NCBI RefSeq assembly: GCF_965218915.1
Contig: NZ_OZ244708.1
Coordinates: 124,001-188,000 of the forward strand
Origin: Novosphingopyxis sp965218915
GTDB taxonomy: Bacteria > Pseudomonadota > Alphaproteobacteria > Sphingomonadales > Sphingomonadaceae
Reading direction: 5' to 3'
Length of the DNA: 64,000 bases
Shown in pieces: positions 1-8,487 of the stretch; position 1 is the stretch's first letter; each line of letters starts with the position of its first letter. The notes beneath the pieces are model-generated. The model worked only from the letters and a program-made list of their open reading frames with translations. It made no database searches and was not told the origin of the DNA. A program made the position numbers and the translations under genes.

Positions 1-645
1 TATAATACCAAGTTAGGTGAGCAAAAGCTAGGGAAAAAGATTGCTGTAAACGCTGACAAGGGCTTGGTTATAAGCGGAGACAACGCCCCCGTTCGGATAG
101 CCATGTTTTGGCTCGAGGGGGCCAATGAAGCTGCTTTTAGAAAGCAGCTTACGAAAGTCGCACTTCAAAACGATGAAACACAAACGTTCGAGGCGGGCAT
201 TTATCTGCTGGAGGATCCCATTCCAGCGATCCGAGCAAAGTTCGTGCGGAAGTGCAAAAGGCGGGCACAAAGAAAGACAGCTGTTGATAGTCTCGGGATT
301 ACAGCACGATACAATCCTCGATATTGGACAGCATACGGGAAAGAAAATGACATTCAGCAATATCAGCAGCACGAGACAGTCTCTGCTAGTGAATTCGCTG
401 CTCTCGGTATCGATGTTTCAGATCGTCTTTCTGCGAACGGAAAGCTGATCGAATCGACTATGTCCAGAAGCCGGTTGAAAACGCAAATACAGGGCGAGCG
501 GCAGCCATCGCGCAAGCCAGTTTTCTCACAGTCCTCGCGCGCATCTGTCGCTGCTGTCGCAAGCCAAAACCTTGCTATGTCTATTGGTGCCTTGTCAACT
601 GACCCTCAGCATGGATGGAATGTGCGGCACGACGAGGCAGTTTGA
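1..645 (+). CDS. Hypothetical protein, C-terminal part (5' end outside window)
   Basis: The frame is open from base 1 to the TGA at 643-645, so the window holds only the last 214 or so residues; a TTG at 64 is the first possible internal start. I do not recognise a family. The middle is rich in Lys/Arg (around the KCKRRAQRK stretch) and the C-terminal third is Ser/Ala/Gln-rich and looks disordered. Base composition is AT-richer than the chromosomal genes to the right, and a serine recombinase follows, so it is probably mobile-element cargo such as a mobilisation or DNA-processing protein. That assignment is inference from position only. Confidence 0.4.
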   Translation, partial: YNTKLGEQKLGKKIAVNADKGLVISGDNAPVRIAMFWLEGANEAAFRKQLTKVALQNDETQTFEAGIYLLEDPIPAIRAKFVRKCKRRAQRKTAVDSLGITARYNPRYWTAYGKENDIQQYQQHETVSASEFAALGIDVSDRLSANGKLIESTMSRSRLKTQIQGERQPSRKPVFSQSSRASVAAVASQNLAMSIGALSTDPQHGWNVRHDEAV

Positions 646-910
646 AACGAAAATTGTTAAACTGCCGAGAGTTGGTCTACCCGCCGATGCTCAAAACCAT
701 CCATGGATGGTGCGACAAATCGTGACGACGTTGATTCAAAAGGGGACAGCTGTTCTGAACTCCCTTGCACGCTTGGCGATGTTGTCGTTCAATTTTCGCA
801 ATGTGCCAGCTTGTCTAAAGAGGCAGTAATGCTGGATCGGCTTATTGGGGAAGAAATAGCAGCCCTGTTCGATGGGCAGAGCCGATCACGCCAGGGCAGG
901 AGAACAGGCA

Positions 911-2782
911 ATGAGTAGTTTGACTGGGATGATCGTGGCAACATACGCCAGAGTGAGCACGATAGAGCAAGCCGACAACAATCTTTCGATTCCTGATCAA
1001 GTCGAGCGTAGCCAGCGCTATATCGATGATAATGGCGGGACGAGGGGGGAGGTCTATATCGAGCCTGGAGCTAGCGCGACGACGACAGCTCGCCGGGTTT
1101 ATCAGCAGATGCTGGAGGATGCGCGAGCTGGAAAATTCGATGCTGTCGCCATCTTTGCACTGTCCCGGATGTTTCGCAACGCGCTCGATTACCTACAGGC
1201 GCGTGCCGAGTTCAAGGCAGTGGGCATAAAACTGATTTCGATCACACAGGACTTTTCCGATGATCCGGCCGGTGAGCTAGCGTTGTCCATGGTGTCGCTA
1301 TTCGACGAATATCATTCCAAAGAAAACGCCAAGCACGTGAAGCGCAGCATGTTGGCGAATGCCCGGCAGGGCTACTGGAACGGCCAGACACCGCCACTGG
1401 GTTACAAGTCGGTCGCTGTCCCTCAGCCTAAGGGGAAGGATCGCAGAAAGCTCGTCGTCGATGAGGAAACCGCATATCTTCCGCGGTTCATTTTTCAAAC
1501 ATACTTAGATGGGACGAAAGACGGACCGATAGGTATTACCAAGCTAGCGCATCTGCTTAACGAGCGAGGCGAGACAATTCGTGGGCGAAAATTTCACGTC
1601 TCAAATGTCCACGCGATCCTGACCAATACTGCTTATATTGGCATAATCTTTTTCAATAAGCGGGACTCAAAAGCCAAGGCGGTTCGTCCGGAATCTGAGT
1701 GGGTGCCAGTGCCCGTGCCAGCGTTGATCGACGAAGATCTTTTCTATCAGGCGCAATCGCTAATGACATCTCGCGACCCGAAGATGGGTAAAAATGCCGA
1801 TAAAACCAACGGTAACCTTCTCACCAAAAAGGTGGTCTGCGGCACCAGCAAAAACGACGGCTGCTGCGGCGGAATGACTACGGGAACGGGCGGGTCAGGC
1901 CGCCATCGCTATTATGTTTGCCATAACTCAACCAAGGCGGGAAAAACCGTATGCAAGGGCCGCTGGACCCCGATGGAAAAACTGGACAGCATCGTAATTG
2001 AAAATATCACGGAACATGTTCTGCAACCAGACCGCCTATCTAGCCTGCTTGAAGTATGGTTAAAACGAAGCTCGGCTGGAGAGGATAAGGATCGCGGAGA
2101 AATCAAAGTGCTCCGCTCGCGGCTCACCATGCTCGATGGAGAGAGCGCAAACGTGATCTCACTCGTCCGTAAAGGGTTCATGAAAGCGGATGATCCACAG
2201 ATTGAGAAGGAACTCGGCCAAATAGCAGCCCAGAAAAGAGCTGTTTGCGCGGACCTTGATATACTCGAGCGCAAGCTTGCTGATCCTGCTCGTGGTATCA
2301 CGCCAAAAATCTTGGAACAGTTCGGTGCGCTCGTGAGCGATACGCTGCGTCAAAAATCCCACCCGCTGCGCAGGGCTTATGTAGATCTTTTGGTTAGCCG
2401 TGTCGAAGTAGGCGACGACATCATTCGCATTACCGGAAGCAAGACCAGCTTAGCGAGAGCCGCATCCGGAGCTCGGCCACATCGTGTGCCCAAAGCTGAA
2501 CGGGAATGGTGCACCCGACAGGATTCGAACCAGTGGCCTCTGCCATCGAAGAGAGGGAACATATTCAATCGCCCTCATACACGCTTTGATACTTCTAACT
2601 GGCAGCGATTTCCGCGATTGCGGAGCGAAGGCGGCCGACGCACCCTTCCGCCTCGTAAAGATCGATCAGTGAGCGCATCGTCATCTCGCGGCGTCTCGCC
2701 TGGAGTTCGCCTGCGGGATCGCTCCCGGCCGCAGCACCTCCTAAGATCGTCCTGGCCTGCTTCCTTGCCTGATCGGGGGTGA
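911..2782 (+). CDS. Large serine recombinase (resolvase/recombinase/zinc-ribbon) running through a tRNA-derived site
   Basis: Site-specific DNA recombinase expected to integrate and excise the element. The N-terminal resolvase domain starts with the ATYARVST motif carrying the nucleophilic Ser and continues with the FALSRMFRN segment, in about the first 150 residues. A recombinase domain follows (GYKSV... to the AYIGIIFFNKRDSK region). Next comes a zinc-ribbon stretch with CGTSKNDGCCGG and YYVCHNSTKAGKTVC, then a coiled-coil-like tail. ATG 911 is chosen because AGGAG lies about 10 bases upstream and the resolvase motif begins soon after. From about residue 533 the frame crosses a tRNA-Arg 3' remnant (2507-2544) and then reads antisense to an integrase fragment, so the last 90 or so residues are probably not native recombinase. 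The 265 bases upstream (646-910) hold only a weak 71-codon open frame (703-918) of unknown status. Confidence 0.85.
   Translation: MSSLTGMIVATYARVSTIEQADNNLSIPDQVERSQRYIDDNGGTRGEVYIEPGASATTTARRVYQQMLEDARAGKFDAVAIFALSRMFRNALDYLQARAEFKAVGIKLISITQDFSDDPAGELALSMVSLFDEYHSKENAKHVKRSMLANARQGYWNGQTPPLGYKSVAVPQPKGKDRRKLVVDEETAYLPRFIFQTYLDGTKDGPIGITKLAHLLNERGETIRGRKFHVSNVHAILTNTAYIGIIFFNKRDSKAKAVRPESEWVPVPVPALIDEDLFYQAQSLMTSRDPKMGKNADKTNGNLLTKKVVCGTSKNDGCCGGMTTGTGGSGRHRYYVCHNSTKAGKTVCKGRWTPMEKLDSIVIENITEHVLQPDRLSSLLEVWLKRSSAGEDKDRGEIKVLRSRLTMLDGESANVISLVRKGFMKADDPQIEKELGQIAAQKRAVCADLDILERKLADPARGITPKILEQFGALVSDTLRQKSHPLRRAYVDLLVSRVEVGDDIIRITGSKTSLARAASGARPHRVPKAEREWCTRQDSNQWPLPSKRGNIFNRPHTRFDTSNWQRFPRLRSEGGRRTLPPRKDRSVSASSSRGVSPGVRLRDRSRPQHLLRSSWPASLPDRG
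2507..2544 (-). other. tRNA-Arg 3'-end remnant, putative attachment site
   Basis: Read on the minus strand these 38 bases match the 3' part of a tRNA-Arg(CCG)-type gene: end of the anticodon stem, variable region, T arm with GGTTCGAATCC, acceptor 3' strand and CCA. The T stem has one mismatch. Homology stops before the anticodon, so it is not a functional tRNA. Its place between a recombinase 3' end and a truncated integrase fits an att-core duplication left by integration into a tRNA gene. Confidence 0.65.
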
Positions 2783-2935
2783 GCGGCCCGAAGCGGCCGA
2801 TCGTCACGACCCGTTTGGTGGCGGCCCGGCCACCACCGTTCGTTCGATACTTTGCGATGAAGTCTTTGCACCGGTCGGCTCAATTCGCAGTCCGAAGCCC
2901 GCGAGATGCTGAAATCTTGCAGATCTTTCTTACCT
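2578..2935 (-). pseudogene. Truncated, frameshifted DUF4102-type tyrosine integrase
   Basis: Minus-strand reading gives pieces typical of the N-terminal arm-binding region of tRNA-targeting phage/island integrases: AGFGLRIEPTGAK in one frame, then KDFIAKYRTNGG leading into VVTIGRFGPLTPDQARKQA in another, so there is a frameshift near 2865. The frame then continues through an RREMTMRSLIDLYEAEGC segment before homology is lost near 2590. The whole catalytic C-terminal domain (R...HxxR...Y) is absent and a stop lies just upstream of the first fragment. This is a dead relic of a second mobile element abutting the serine-recombinase element. Confidence 0.7.
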
Positions 2936-3014
2936 GTGATGGTATTCACGTTATGGCTCTCGCCTTTCAAAATCGTTCGGGGAAATGGTCAGCCCACTCT
3001 ATTCTAGTTAAAAA

Positions 3015-3629
3015 TCATTGATTTATTTGATCAGTCTTGGCCCGAAATTTTCGCACCCGTGCGTGCGATCCGCACCCCTCCTCGGAACACCAACGGCGTC
3101 GACCGGATCGTGACCGGTCCAGAAACAGCCAACCGCAGTTGACCCCATCGCATAAGCTGATCGGTCGGCGCTTCCGATCGGTCAGTAGATCCACGGCGTG
3201 CGCAATGACGCGATGCAGGATGGAATCGATATTCAATTCGATCCAATCTTTGGAAATATGGCTATCCGCGTCGAAACACAGCGTGCGAAAAGAGGATGCT
3301 TCGCGCAACTGTTGGCTCAGAAATGCAACGGCACCTGTGTCGGGGAGTTGCCCCAATGCCTCTGCGAGGAGCACCTTGTATAAATTCTCGCGTGCTTCGA
3401 TGAGCCGCTCGAGCGCGACCGGTCCGTCCCCGCTTTGGGTGAGCTGACGTAAATCCTTGCCGTTATCTTTAGTGATGAGCTCGACGCGCACCGCCCAATC
3501 GATCGCATCGCCATAAGTGGCGAGCACATCCGGACCACGGCGGTCCATTCCGGCATCGACGGTGTTGACGAAATCCAGCGCGGGATGCCCGCCAATCAGC
3601 CTCAGGGTCTCGACGCTCGTATCAGACAC
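3015..3629 (-). CDS. ABATE/CGNR zinc-finger transcriptional regulator
   Basis: A 204-residue putative DNA-binding regulator. The N-terminal ABATE-type ligand-binding domain begins with the typical GGHPALDFVNT motif. The C-terminal zinc finger is of the CGNR type, with CDGVNCGWLFLDRSRSGRRRWC followed by EEGCGSHARVRKFR; all four cysteines are present, but the signature CGNR reads CGSH here. The GTG at 3629 is the start giving the full ABATE motif; an upstream ATG is out of frame. It is divergent from a DMT transporter, an arrangement common for this family, and an inverted repeat lies between them. It most likely controls that transporter; the ligand is unknown. Confidence 0.8.
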   Translation of the reverse strand: MSDTSVETLRLIGGHPALDFVNTVDAGMDRRGPDVLATYGDAIDWAVRVELITKDNGKDLRQLTQSGDGPVALERLIEARENLYKVLLAEALGQLPDTGAVAFLSQQLREASSFRTLCFDADSHISKDWIELNIDSILHRVIAHAVDLLTDRKRRPISLCDGVNCGWLFLDRSRSGRRRWCSEEGCGSHARVRKFRAKTDQINQ

Positions 3630-3670
3630 CCAAACAACATGGCGGAGAAAAGCTGTAGCGCAAGGGCAAC

Positions 3671-3700
3671 GTAACGGTTAAATGGCTTTTATACCGTTAC
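3671..3700. promoter_or_regulatory. Inverted repeat between CGNR regulator and DMT transporter (putative operator)
   Basis: GTAACGGT at 3671-3678 is matched by its exact complement ACCGTTAC at 3693-3700, giving two 8-base arms with 22 bases centre to centre, about two helical turns. It ends 15 bases before the transporter ATG and lies 41 bases upstream of the regulator start, a position suited to a dimeric repressor site acting on both genes. Confidence 0.5.
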
Positions 3701-3715
3701 AGACGAGTGGTGCCG

Positions 3716-4642
3716 ATGACGAATGCCCGTGATATGTGGTCCTTCCTGTTGCTTTGCCTGATATGGGGATCGACCTGGATCGGGATCAAAGCCGGCCTGG
3801 AGACGGTGCCGCCGCTCTTCCTCGCCGGCTCGCGCTTCGCGGTCGCAGGGTTGGTGCTGATCGCTATCGAAAGATCGCGCACGAAAAGGGGCATCGATCG
3901 GGCGGACTGGCTTCGCATCGTGAGTGTGTCCGTCGCACTAATAGGCCTGTGCTACGGATTGCTGTTCTGGGGGATGCTCTATATCGACAGCGGCACCGCG
4001 GCGGTGCTCGAAATGGGTCTCGTGCCAATCGCCCTGCTGGGCTTCGCCGTTCTATCAGGCGATGAACACGCCTCTGCCCGGAAGCTGCTTGCTCTCGCGA
4101 TCGGTCTCGGCGGCCTGACATTTCTCTTCGGTCCTGACGCTATGACTGCGTGGAGATCCACGGACGGCGCGGCCGCGGAACGCGTCGTCGGAGCGTTGGC
4201 GGTCGCGTCGGCAGCTCTTGTATACGGCTGGGGTTCGGTGCTGTCGCGTCCATTGCTGAACAAATATCCGACGATGCTGATATCCGGCGTCACGACGCTG
4301 ATTGGGGGCATTCTGCTCCTCGCGACCTCGTTCGCTATCGAGCCCGGCGCCGGACGGGCCTTGAAAGGCGACTGGGGTTTGGAGGCGTGGACCGGTTGGC
4401 TGTTCCTGGTAATAGGCGGCTCCCTGATCGGTTACAGCGTCTACATGCGGCTGTTGCGAGACATCGGCGCATCTCGAGCAGGCATGTACGCGTTCGTCTC
4501 CCCCGTCATAGCGGTGGCGTTAGGTGCCTTTATCCGAAGCGAAGCACTTACTTGGTCGAAATCGATCGGTATGATCGTTCTTCTGTCCGCGGCGTGGCTG
4601 GCCATGAAGCCCCTTGAGGCAGTCGGGCGGCAGAAGTCATGA
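3716..4642 (+). CDS. DMT/EamA family transporter
   Basis: Inner-membrane drug/metabolite-type exporter with ten predicted hydrophobic segments and two EamA repeats. The first repeat begins with the family-typical FLLLCLIWGSTWIGIKAG, and the second ends with a conserved SPVIAVALGAFI segment near the C terminus. Length (about 308 residues) is normal. The ATG at 3716 is preferred over the overlapping GTGs at 3707 and 3710. It is transcribed divergently from a CGNR regulator and shares a short intergenic region with it, suggesting substrate-induced expression. The substrate cannot be read from the sequence; amino acids or metabolites are usual for the family. Confidence 0.85.
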   Translation: MTNARDMWSFLLLCLIWGSTWIGIKAGLETVPPLFLAGSRFAVAGLVLIAIERSRTKRGIDRADWLRIVSVSVALIGLCYGLLFWGMLYIDSGTAAVLEMGLVPIALLGFAVLSGDEHASARKLLALAIGLGGLTFLFGPDAMTAWRSTDGAAAERVVGALAVASAALVYGWGSVLSRPLLNKYPTMLISGVTTLIGGILLLATSFAIEPGAGRALKGDWGLEAWTGWLFLVIGGSLIGYSVYMRLLRDIGASRAGMYAFVSPVIAVALGAFIRSEALTWSKSIGMIVLLSAAWLAMKPLEAVGRQKS

Positions 4643-4873
4643 CGCTGGTCGGCTTCTTTGCGCAGCAGCGCGAAACATCGCGCCGGGCAAGCGGCAGCGG
4701 AGAATTATCGCTTTGCCAAGTTTGGGTCGAGGGCTCGAATCTCTTCGCCCGCTTCAGTTTTATTCAGTGTCATATGTGGTTCCCAGGACCGGCAGAACTT
4801 CTGCTCTCATGAATGCTGTTCACGAAAGAGCGAGCGTGAACGGCACTGGTTCGGTGCTGAGCAGCAAATCCCC

Positions 4874-6154
4874 CTATTGAGTCCAGACCTTGGGCGGCGA
4901 TCGCCGGGCGGATGCCGCGAAGACGACGATCGCCAAATAAGCTGCAAGCGGCACGATGAAGGCCCAGCCAAGGCTCAATTCGTCGGCCAGGATTCCCACC
5001 AGCAGCGGCAGCGCCGCTCCTCCCGCGATCGCCAGGCAAAGCAGCCCCGATGTCGAAGACTGCGAGACGCCGGAGCGTTCGAGCGTTAGTGTGAAGATCG
5101 TGGGGAACATTATCGAGTTGAACAGCCCCACCGCCAGCGCGGCATAGCCCGCCATCGGTCCGTCGCTCAGCCACACCGTGCAGCATAAGGCGGCCGCGAT
5201 GAGCGCGGCGAACAGCAGGAGCGTGGCCGCCTGCATTCTTACCAGCAGTGAACTGCCGACGAAGCGACCGACGAGCGCGCCGCCCCAATAGACATTGGCG
5301 AGATAACGGCCCGCCTCCGCGTAACGCAGGCCCAATATGTCATCCTGGCTGAGAAAGTTGATCATGATGCTGCCGATCGAAACTTCCGCGCCGACATAGA
5401 GGCCGATCGCGATCGCGCCGAATATCGCCCAGCGCGAACCGATCGCCGCCAGCACCGATGCTTGCGGCAGGGCAACCATGTCCGAGGCTGCGGCGTCGAT
5501 GCGGCGGCGCTGGATCCAGATGAACAGGAACAGCGCCATCAGCATCAGCGCGATCAGGAAAAAAGCGTCGGACACCGCCCGCAGCGCCTGGACGCGCTCG
5601 ACCGGGTTGGTGATCGGGCCGAGCGGCCGGGCGAGGATCGTGTCGTCCAGCATGATCCGCGATCCGTAATGGACGCCGATCACCACTCCCAGTGCGTTGA
5701 AGCCTTGCGCGAAGGTCAGCCGGAAATGGCTGCTTTCGGGCGGGCCGATCGCCGCAGCCAGCGGGTTGGCGGCGACTTGCAGCGTGGTGATGCCCAAGGC
5801 GAGGACGAACAGCGCCATCAGAATGAGCGGATAGGCATCGAACGCGGCGCTCGGCAAGACCAGCAGGCAGCCCAGCGCCATGACGCCGAGCGCGAGCAAT
5901 ATTGTGCGGACCGGGCCGATGCGGTTGCCGATCCACGCGGCGGGCAGCGACATCAGACCGTAGCCCAGAAAGAAGATGAGTTGGGTGGCCAGCGCCTCGG
6001 TGTAACTGAGGCTGAAGATCGTGCGCAGCGACACGATCAACGGATCGTTGTTGGAGGAAATGAAACCCCAGGCGAAGAACAGCGTCGTTACCGAGGCGAA
6101 GGCGATGCCGTTCGCCCGCCGCGCGATCATTGGCGCGCGCCCTCGGGCGGTCAT
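4874..6154 (-). CDS. FHS-family sugar MFS permease (FucP/GluP-like)
   Basis: Polytopic major-facilitator protein of 426 residues with about 12 hydrophobic segments. The N-terminal TTLFFAWGFISSNNDPLI segment and the ALGITTLQVAANPLAAAIG segment are hallmarks of the fucose/glucose/galactose:H+ symporter (FHS) group. It probably carries a monosaccharide across the inner membrane. Its start overlaps the stop of the GH30 gene by four bases (6151-6154), so the two are translationally coupled. That places it at the downstream end of the glycan locus, taking up sugar freed by the GH30 and GH3 enzymes. The 231 bases between its 3' end and the DMT gene show no other gene. Confidence 0.85.
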   Translation of the reverse strand: MTARGRAPMIARRANGIAFASVTTLFFAWGFISSNNDPLIVSLRTIFSLSYTEALATQLIFFLGYGLMSLPAAWIGNRIGPVRTILLALGVMALGCLLVLPSAAFDAYPLILMALFVLALGITTLQVAANPLAAAIGPPESSHFRLTFAQGFNALGVVIGVHYGSRIMLDDTILARPLGPITNPVERVQALRAVSDAFFLIALMLMALFLFIWIQRRRIDAAASDMVALPQASVLAAIGSRWAIFGAIAIGLYVGAEVSIGSIMINFLSQDDILGLRYAEAGRYLANVYWGGALVGRFVGSSLLVRMQAATLLLFAALIAAALCCTVWLSDGPMAGYAALAVGLFNSIMFPTIFTLTLERSGVSQSSTSGLLCLAIAGGAALPLLVGILADELSLGWAFIVPLAAYLAIVVFAASARRSPPKVWTQ

Positions 6155-7638
6155 CGAGGCTCATGCCAGCGGAAGGTGGCGGCGGCCTTTGCGGGCAGCC
6201 GATAGGTGAAATGACGTCCCTCGGCCGTAACCGTCAGATCGGCCGGTGCCTCGCCGGCATTGAACGCCAGCATGACGCGCGATCCGTCGGGATTGAGAAA
6301 GGCGACGTTCTCGACCCCCGCGACCGGGCTGTCGGACGCGATGCGCCGCGCACCACGGCGGACGAACGCGCTGACATGGCCAAGCGCATAATATTCCGGA
6401 TTGCGCGTCACCGCGCCGGTCTCGCTGTCGATCGTGACCACGCCGCGGCAGGTGTCGCAGCCGCCGAGATGCGGACCGTGCCGCTCGTCGAGCGCCAGGT
6501 TCCACAGCAGGACCCCGCGCGCCCAGTTGCGCGTCGTCCCCACGATCAGGTTGCGCAGCATCCACGACCACGCGTCGGGCCAGGCGGCCGACCATTCGCC
6601 GCCCGAACATTCGGTGAAGAACACGTCCTTCTCCGGATAACGCTCATGCACCATCGTCTGCGCGCCGACGTCGCCGCCATAGCAGTGCCACGCCACTCCG
6701 GCGACATAGGGCGCCGCCGCGGGATCGGCGAGCACGCCCAGCGGCTGTTCCGGCTGATCCCAATTATGGTCCCAGTCGAGAATTTCGGTCGCGATGCCCG
6801 CCGCCCGCAACGCCGGCCCGACATGATCGCCGATGATCCGCGCGCGCTGCGCCGCGCTGAGCCGCATGCCCGGATAGCTGTCCGGCTCGAAATCGGGCTC
6901 GTTCTGGATGCTGAGATAGTCGGCCGGCACCCCGTCGGCGGCGAAGGCCTGGATGGTCCGGCGCATATAGTCGGCGAACGGCGCATAGGCCGTTTCCCGC
7001 AGCGTGCCCTGGATCAGCGAGTCGCCGGTCTTCATCCAGCCCGGCGCGCTCCAGGGTGAGATCATCACCGCCAGTTCGGGATTGATCGCGCGCGCCGCGC
7101 GGACGGTCGGCAGCACCGTCTCGCGCGCGGGCGCGATGGAGAAATGATCGAGTTCGGGGTCGGTATCGCCCATGGGCCTATCGTCATAGCTGTAATGGCT
7201 TCGAGAGAAATCCGATGCGCCCACCGTAATCCGGGTGAAGGACAAATGGATGCCCGGCGCCGGGCCGAACAGGTTGCGCATCAGCGCCGCGCGCTGATCG
7301 GGGTCCATCCGCCGCTCGATGAGATAGGCTGAGGCATCGGTCACGGCGGCGCCGAATCCCACCATCTCCTGAAATCGCTCGGCCGGATCGACGACGATCG
7401 CGGGCGCCGGCGCCGAACCGGCCGACAGCGCCAGCGGAGATTGCGGTTCGAGGAGAGCCGACCGGTCGGGCGTCGTCAGCCAGACCTCCACCCCGACCGC
7501 TGCCGATGGAAGCGCCGGTCTGTCCGCCGTCGCACATCCCGTCACGGCCAGCAGCGCGGCGAGCATGAACGCCATCGCGCGCCCGCTTTTCCGGAGCGCG
7601 GCCAAGCCGTTCGCTGCATCGGCCCGGTTCCTTGCCAT
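6151..7638 (-). CDS. GH30 family glycoside hydrolase, lipoprotein (glucosylceramidase/beta-1,6-glucanase-like)
   Basis: Secreted retaining beta-glycosidase of clan GH-A. A lipoprotein signal lies at about residues 20-35 (ALLAVTGC, lipidated Cys35). The catalytic barrel includes the GFGAAVTDASAY motif common in GH30. The likely acid/base is Glu247 in SIQNEPDF and the nucleophile Glu343 in FFTECSGGEW. A beta-sandwich-like domain closes the protein after about residue 420. Family members cleave beta-1,6-glucan, glucosylceramide or xylan; the exact substrate is not decidable here. ATG 7638 gives 495 residues; an internal ATG at residue 22 would still retain the signal. It sits upstream of and overlaps the FHS permease. 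Confidence 0.88.
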   Translation of the reverse strand: MARNRADAANGLAALRKSGRAMAFMLAALLAVTGCATADRPALPSAAVGVEVWLTTPDRSALLEPQSPLALSAGSAPAPAIVVDPAERFQEMVGFGAAVTDASAYLIERRMDPDQRAALMRNLFGPAPGIHLSFTRITVGASDFSRSHYSYDDRPMGDTDPELDHFSIAPARETVLPTVRAARAINPELAVMISPWSAPGWMKTGDSLIQGTLRETAYAPFADYMRRTIQAFAADGVPADYLSIQNEPDFEPDSYPGMRLSAAQRARIIGDHVGPALRAAGIATEILDWDHNWDQPEQPLGVLADPAAAPYVAGVAWHCYGGDVGAQTMVHERYPEKDVFFTECSGGEWSAAWPDAWSWMLRNLIVGTTRNWARGVLLWNLALDERHGPHLGGCDTCRGVVTIDSETGAVTRNPEYYALGHVSAFVRRGARRIASDSPVAGVENVAFLNPDGSRVMLAFNAGEAPADLTVTAEGRHFTYRLPAKAAATFRWHEPR

Positions 7639-7681
7639 CGTCTCTCTCCCTCATGCGTTCGGGCCGTTCAGACCCTTTTCC

Positions 7682-8368
7682 TCACTCGGCCGACAAAAAA
7701 CTGGCGACCGTCAGCCGCCCGTCCGCCACGTTCGCCGCGAATGCCGCGTCATGGGGCAGCGCGGCGCAATGGAGCAAGCTGCTCCGGTATATCAAAGCGC
7801 GATTGTAAGCGGGCGCGAAAGTGGCGATCCGTTCGAAGATCGGGCTGTCGCCGGCGACATAGGCGGGCGGCGGCTCGCCATGCCGCGCGAAATCTTCCCG
7901 CAGCGCCTCCAGATAGTGCGCGCGGCGCGCCGTATCGACCGTTTCGAAGCCGGTCGACTGCTGCCGGTAGAAGCTGGTCCCGCCCCGGTCTTCACGCGTC
8001 AGATAATGGAGGATCGCGATCAGACCCGGTTCCACCCCGTCGAAATGGGGAATGCGCTGGGCCAGGGACAGCCGGTCCGGCGGCGTCGTGGCCAGCGAAT
8101 AGAGCGCCCGGTCGAAGGTCAGCCGTCGGCGATAGCCGAAGATGTCGCGCACCACCGGCGCCAAAATCACGCCCAACCCGTCGAAATAGGACGGCGCCAC
8201 GCGGGCGCGCACCCCGGGATAGAATGCGCCCATCACGGCGAAGGGCAGCGCCGCCGCCTCCGCCACCAGCCGATCCGGCTCGGGCGAAAAACCGTCGACG
8301 ATCACCACCGGCTCGCCCTCGCGGCCGATCGCTTCGACACGGATCCGGGGAGAAGTCATGGCGAGCAT
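7682..8368 (-). CDS. DUF6445 family protein, putative Fe(II)/2-oxoglutarate-type oxygenase
   Basis: A 228-residue soluble protein without signal peptide. It shows a possible 2-His-1-carboxylate iron site: HFDG (His and Asp near residues 108-110), a distal His in SLLHCAALP, and a downstream Arg in DGRLTVASF that could bind 2-oxoglutarate. Such families are usually found beside tryptophan halogenases, cupin/JmjC-like proteins and TonB receptors, as here. The biochemical role is unknown; hydroxylation of an amino-acid residue or small molecule is inference. It is co-directional with GH30 (44-base gap) and divergent from the cupin-like gene. Confidence 0.75.
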   Translation of the reverse strand: MLAMTSPRIRVEAIGREGEPVVIVDGFSPEPDRLVAEAAALPFAVMGAFYPGVRARVAPSYFDGLGVILAPVVRDIFGYRRRLTFDRALYSLATTPPDRLSLAQRIPHFDGVEPGLIAILHYLTREDRGGTSFYRQQSTGFETVDTARRAHYLEALREDFARHGEPPPAYVAGDSPIFERIATFAPAYNRALIYRSSLLHCAALPHDAAFAANVADGRLTVASFLSAE

Positions 8369-8487
8369 CGGTGCGGCGCGGCGGCGTTGACAACCGGGCG
8401 GGATTCCCGAACAGTCGGCGCCGCCGTATCGCTGCCGCTTCCCGCCGGGCGGGCCTCGATCGGCGCAACCGGATAGGCCTTCGTCCC

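Noticed and set aside
2484..2672. An open frame beginning GAPDRIRTSGL-like
   Set aside because: This is the well-known spurious translation of a tRNA-Arg gene complement; it reflects the tRNA remnant, not a protein.
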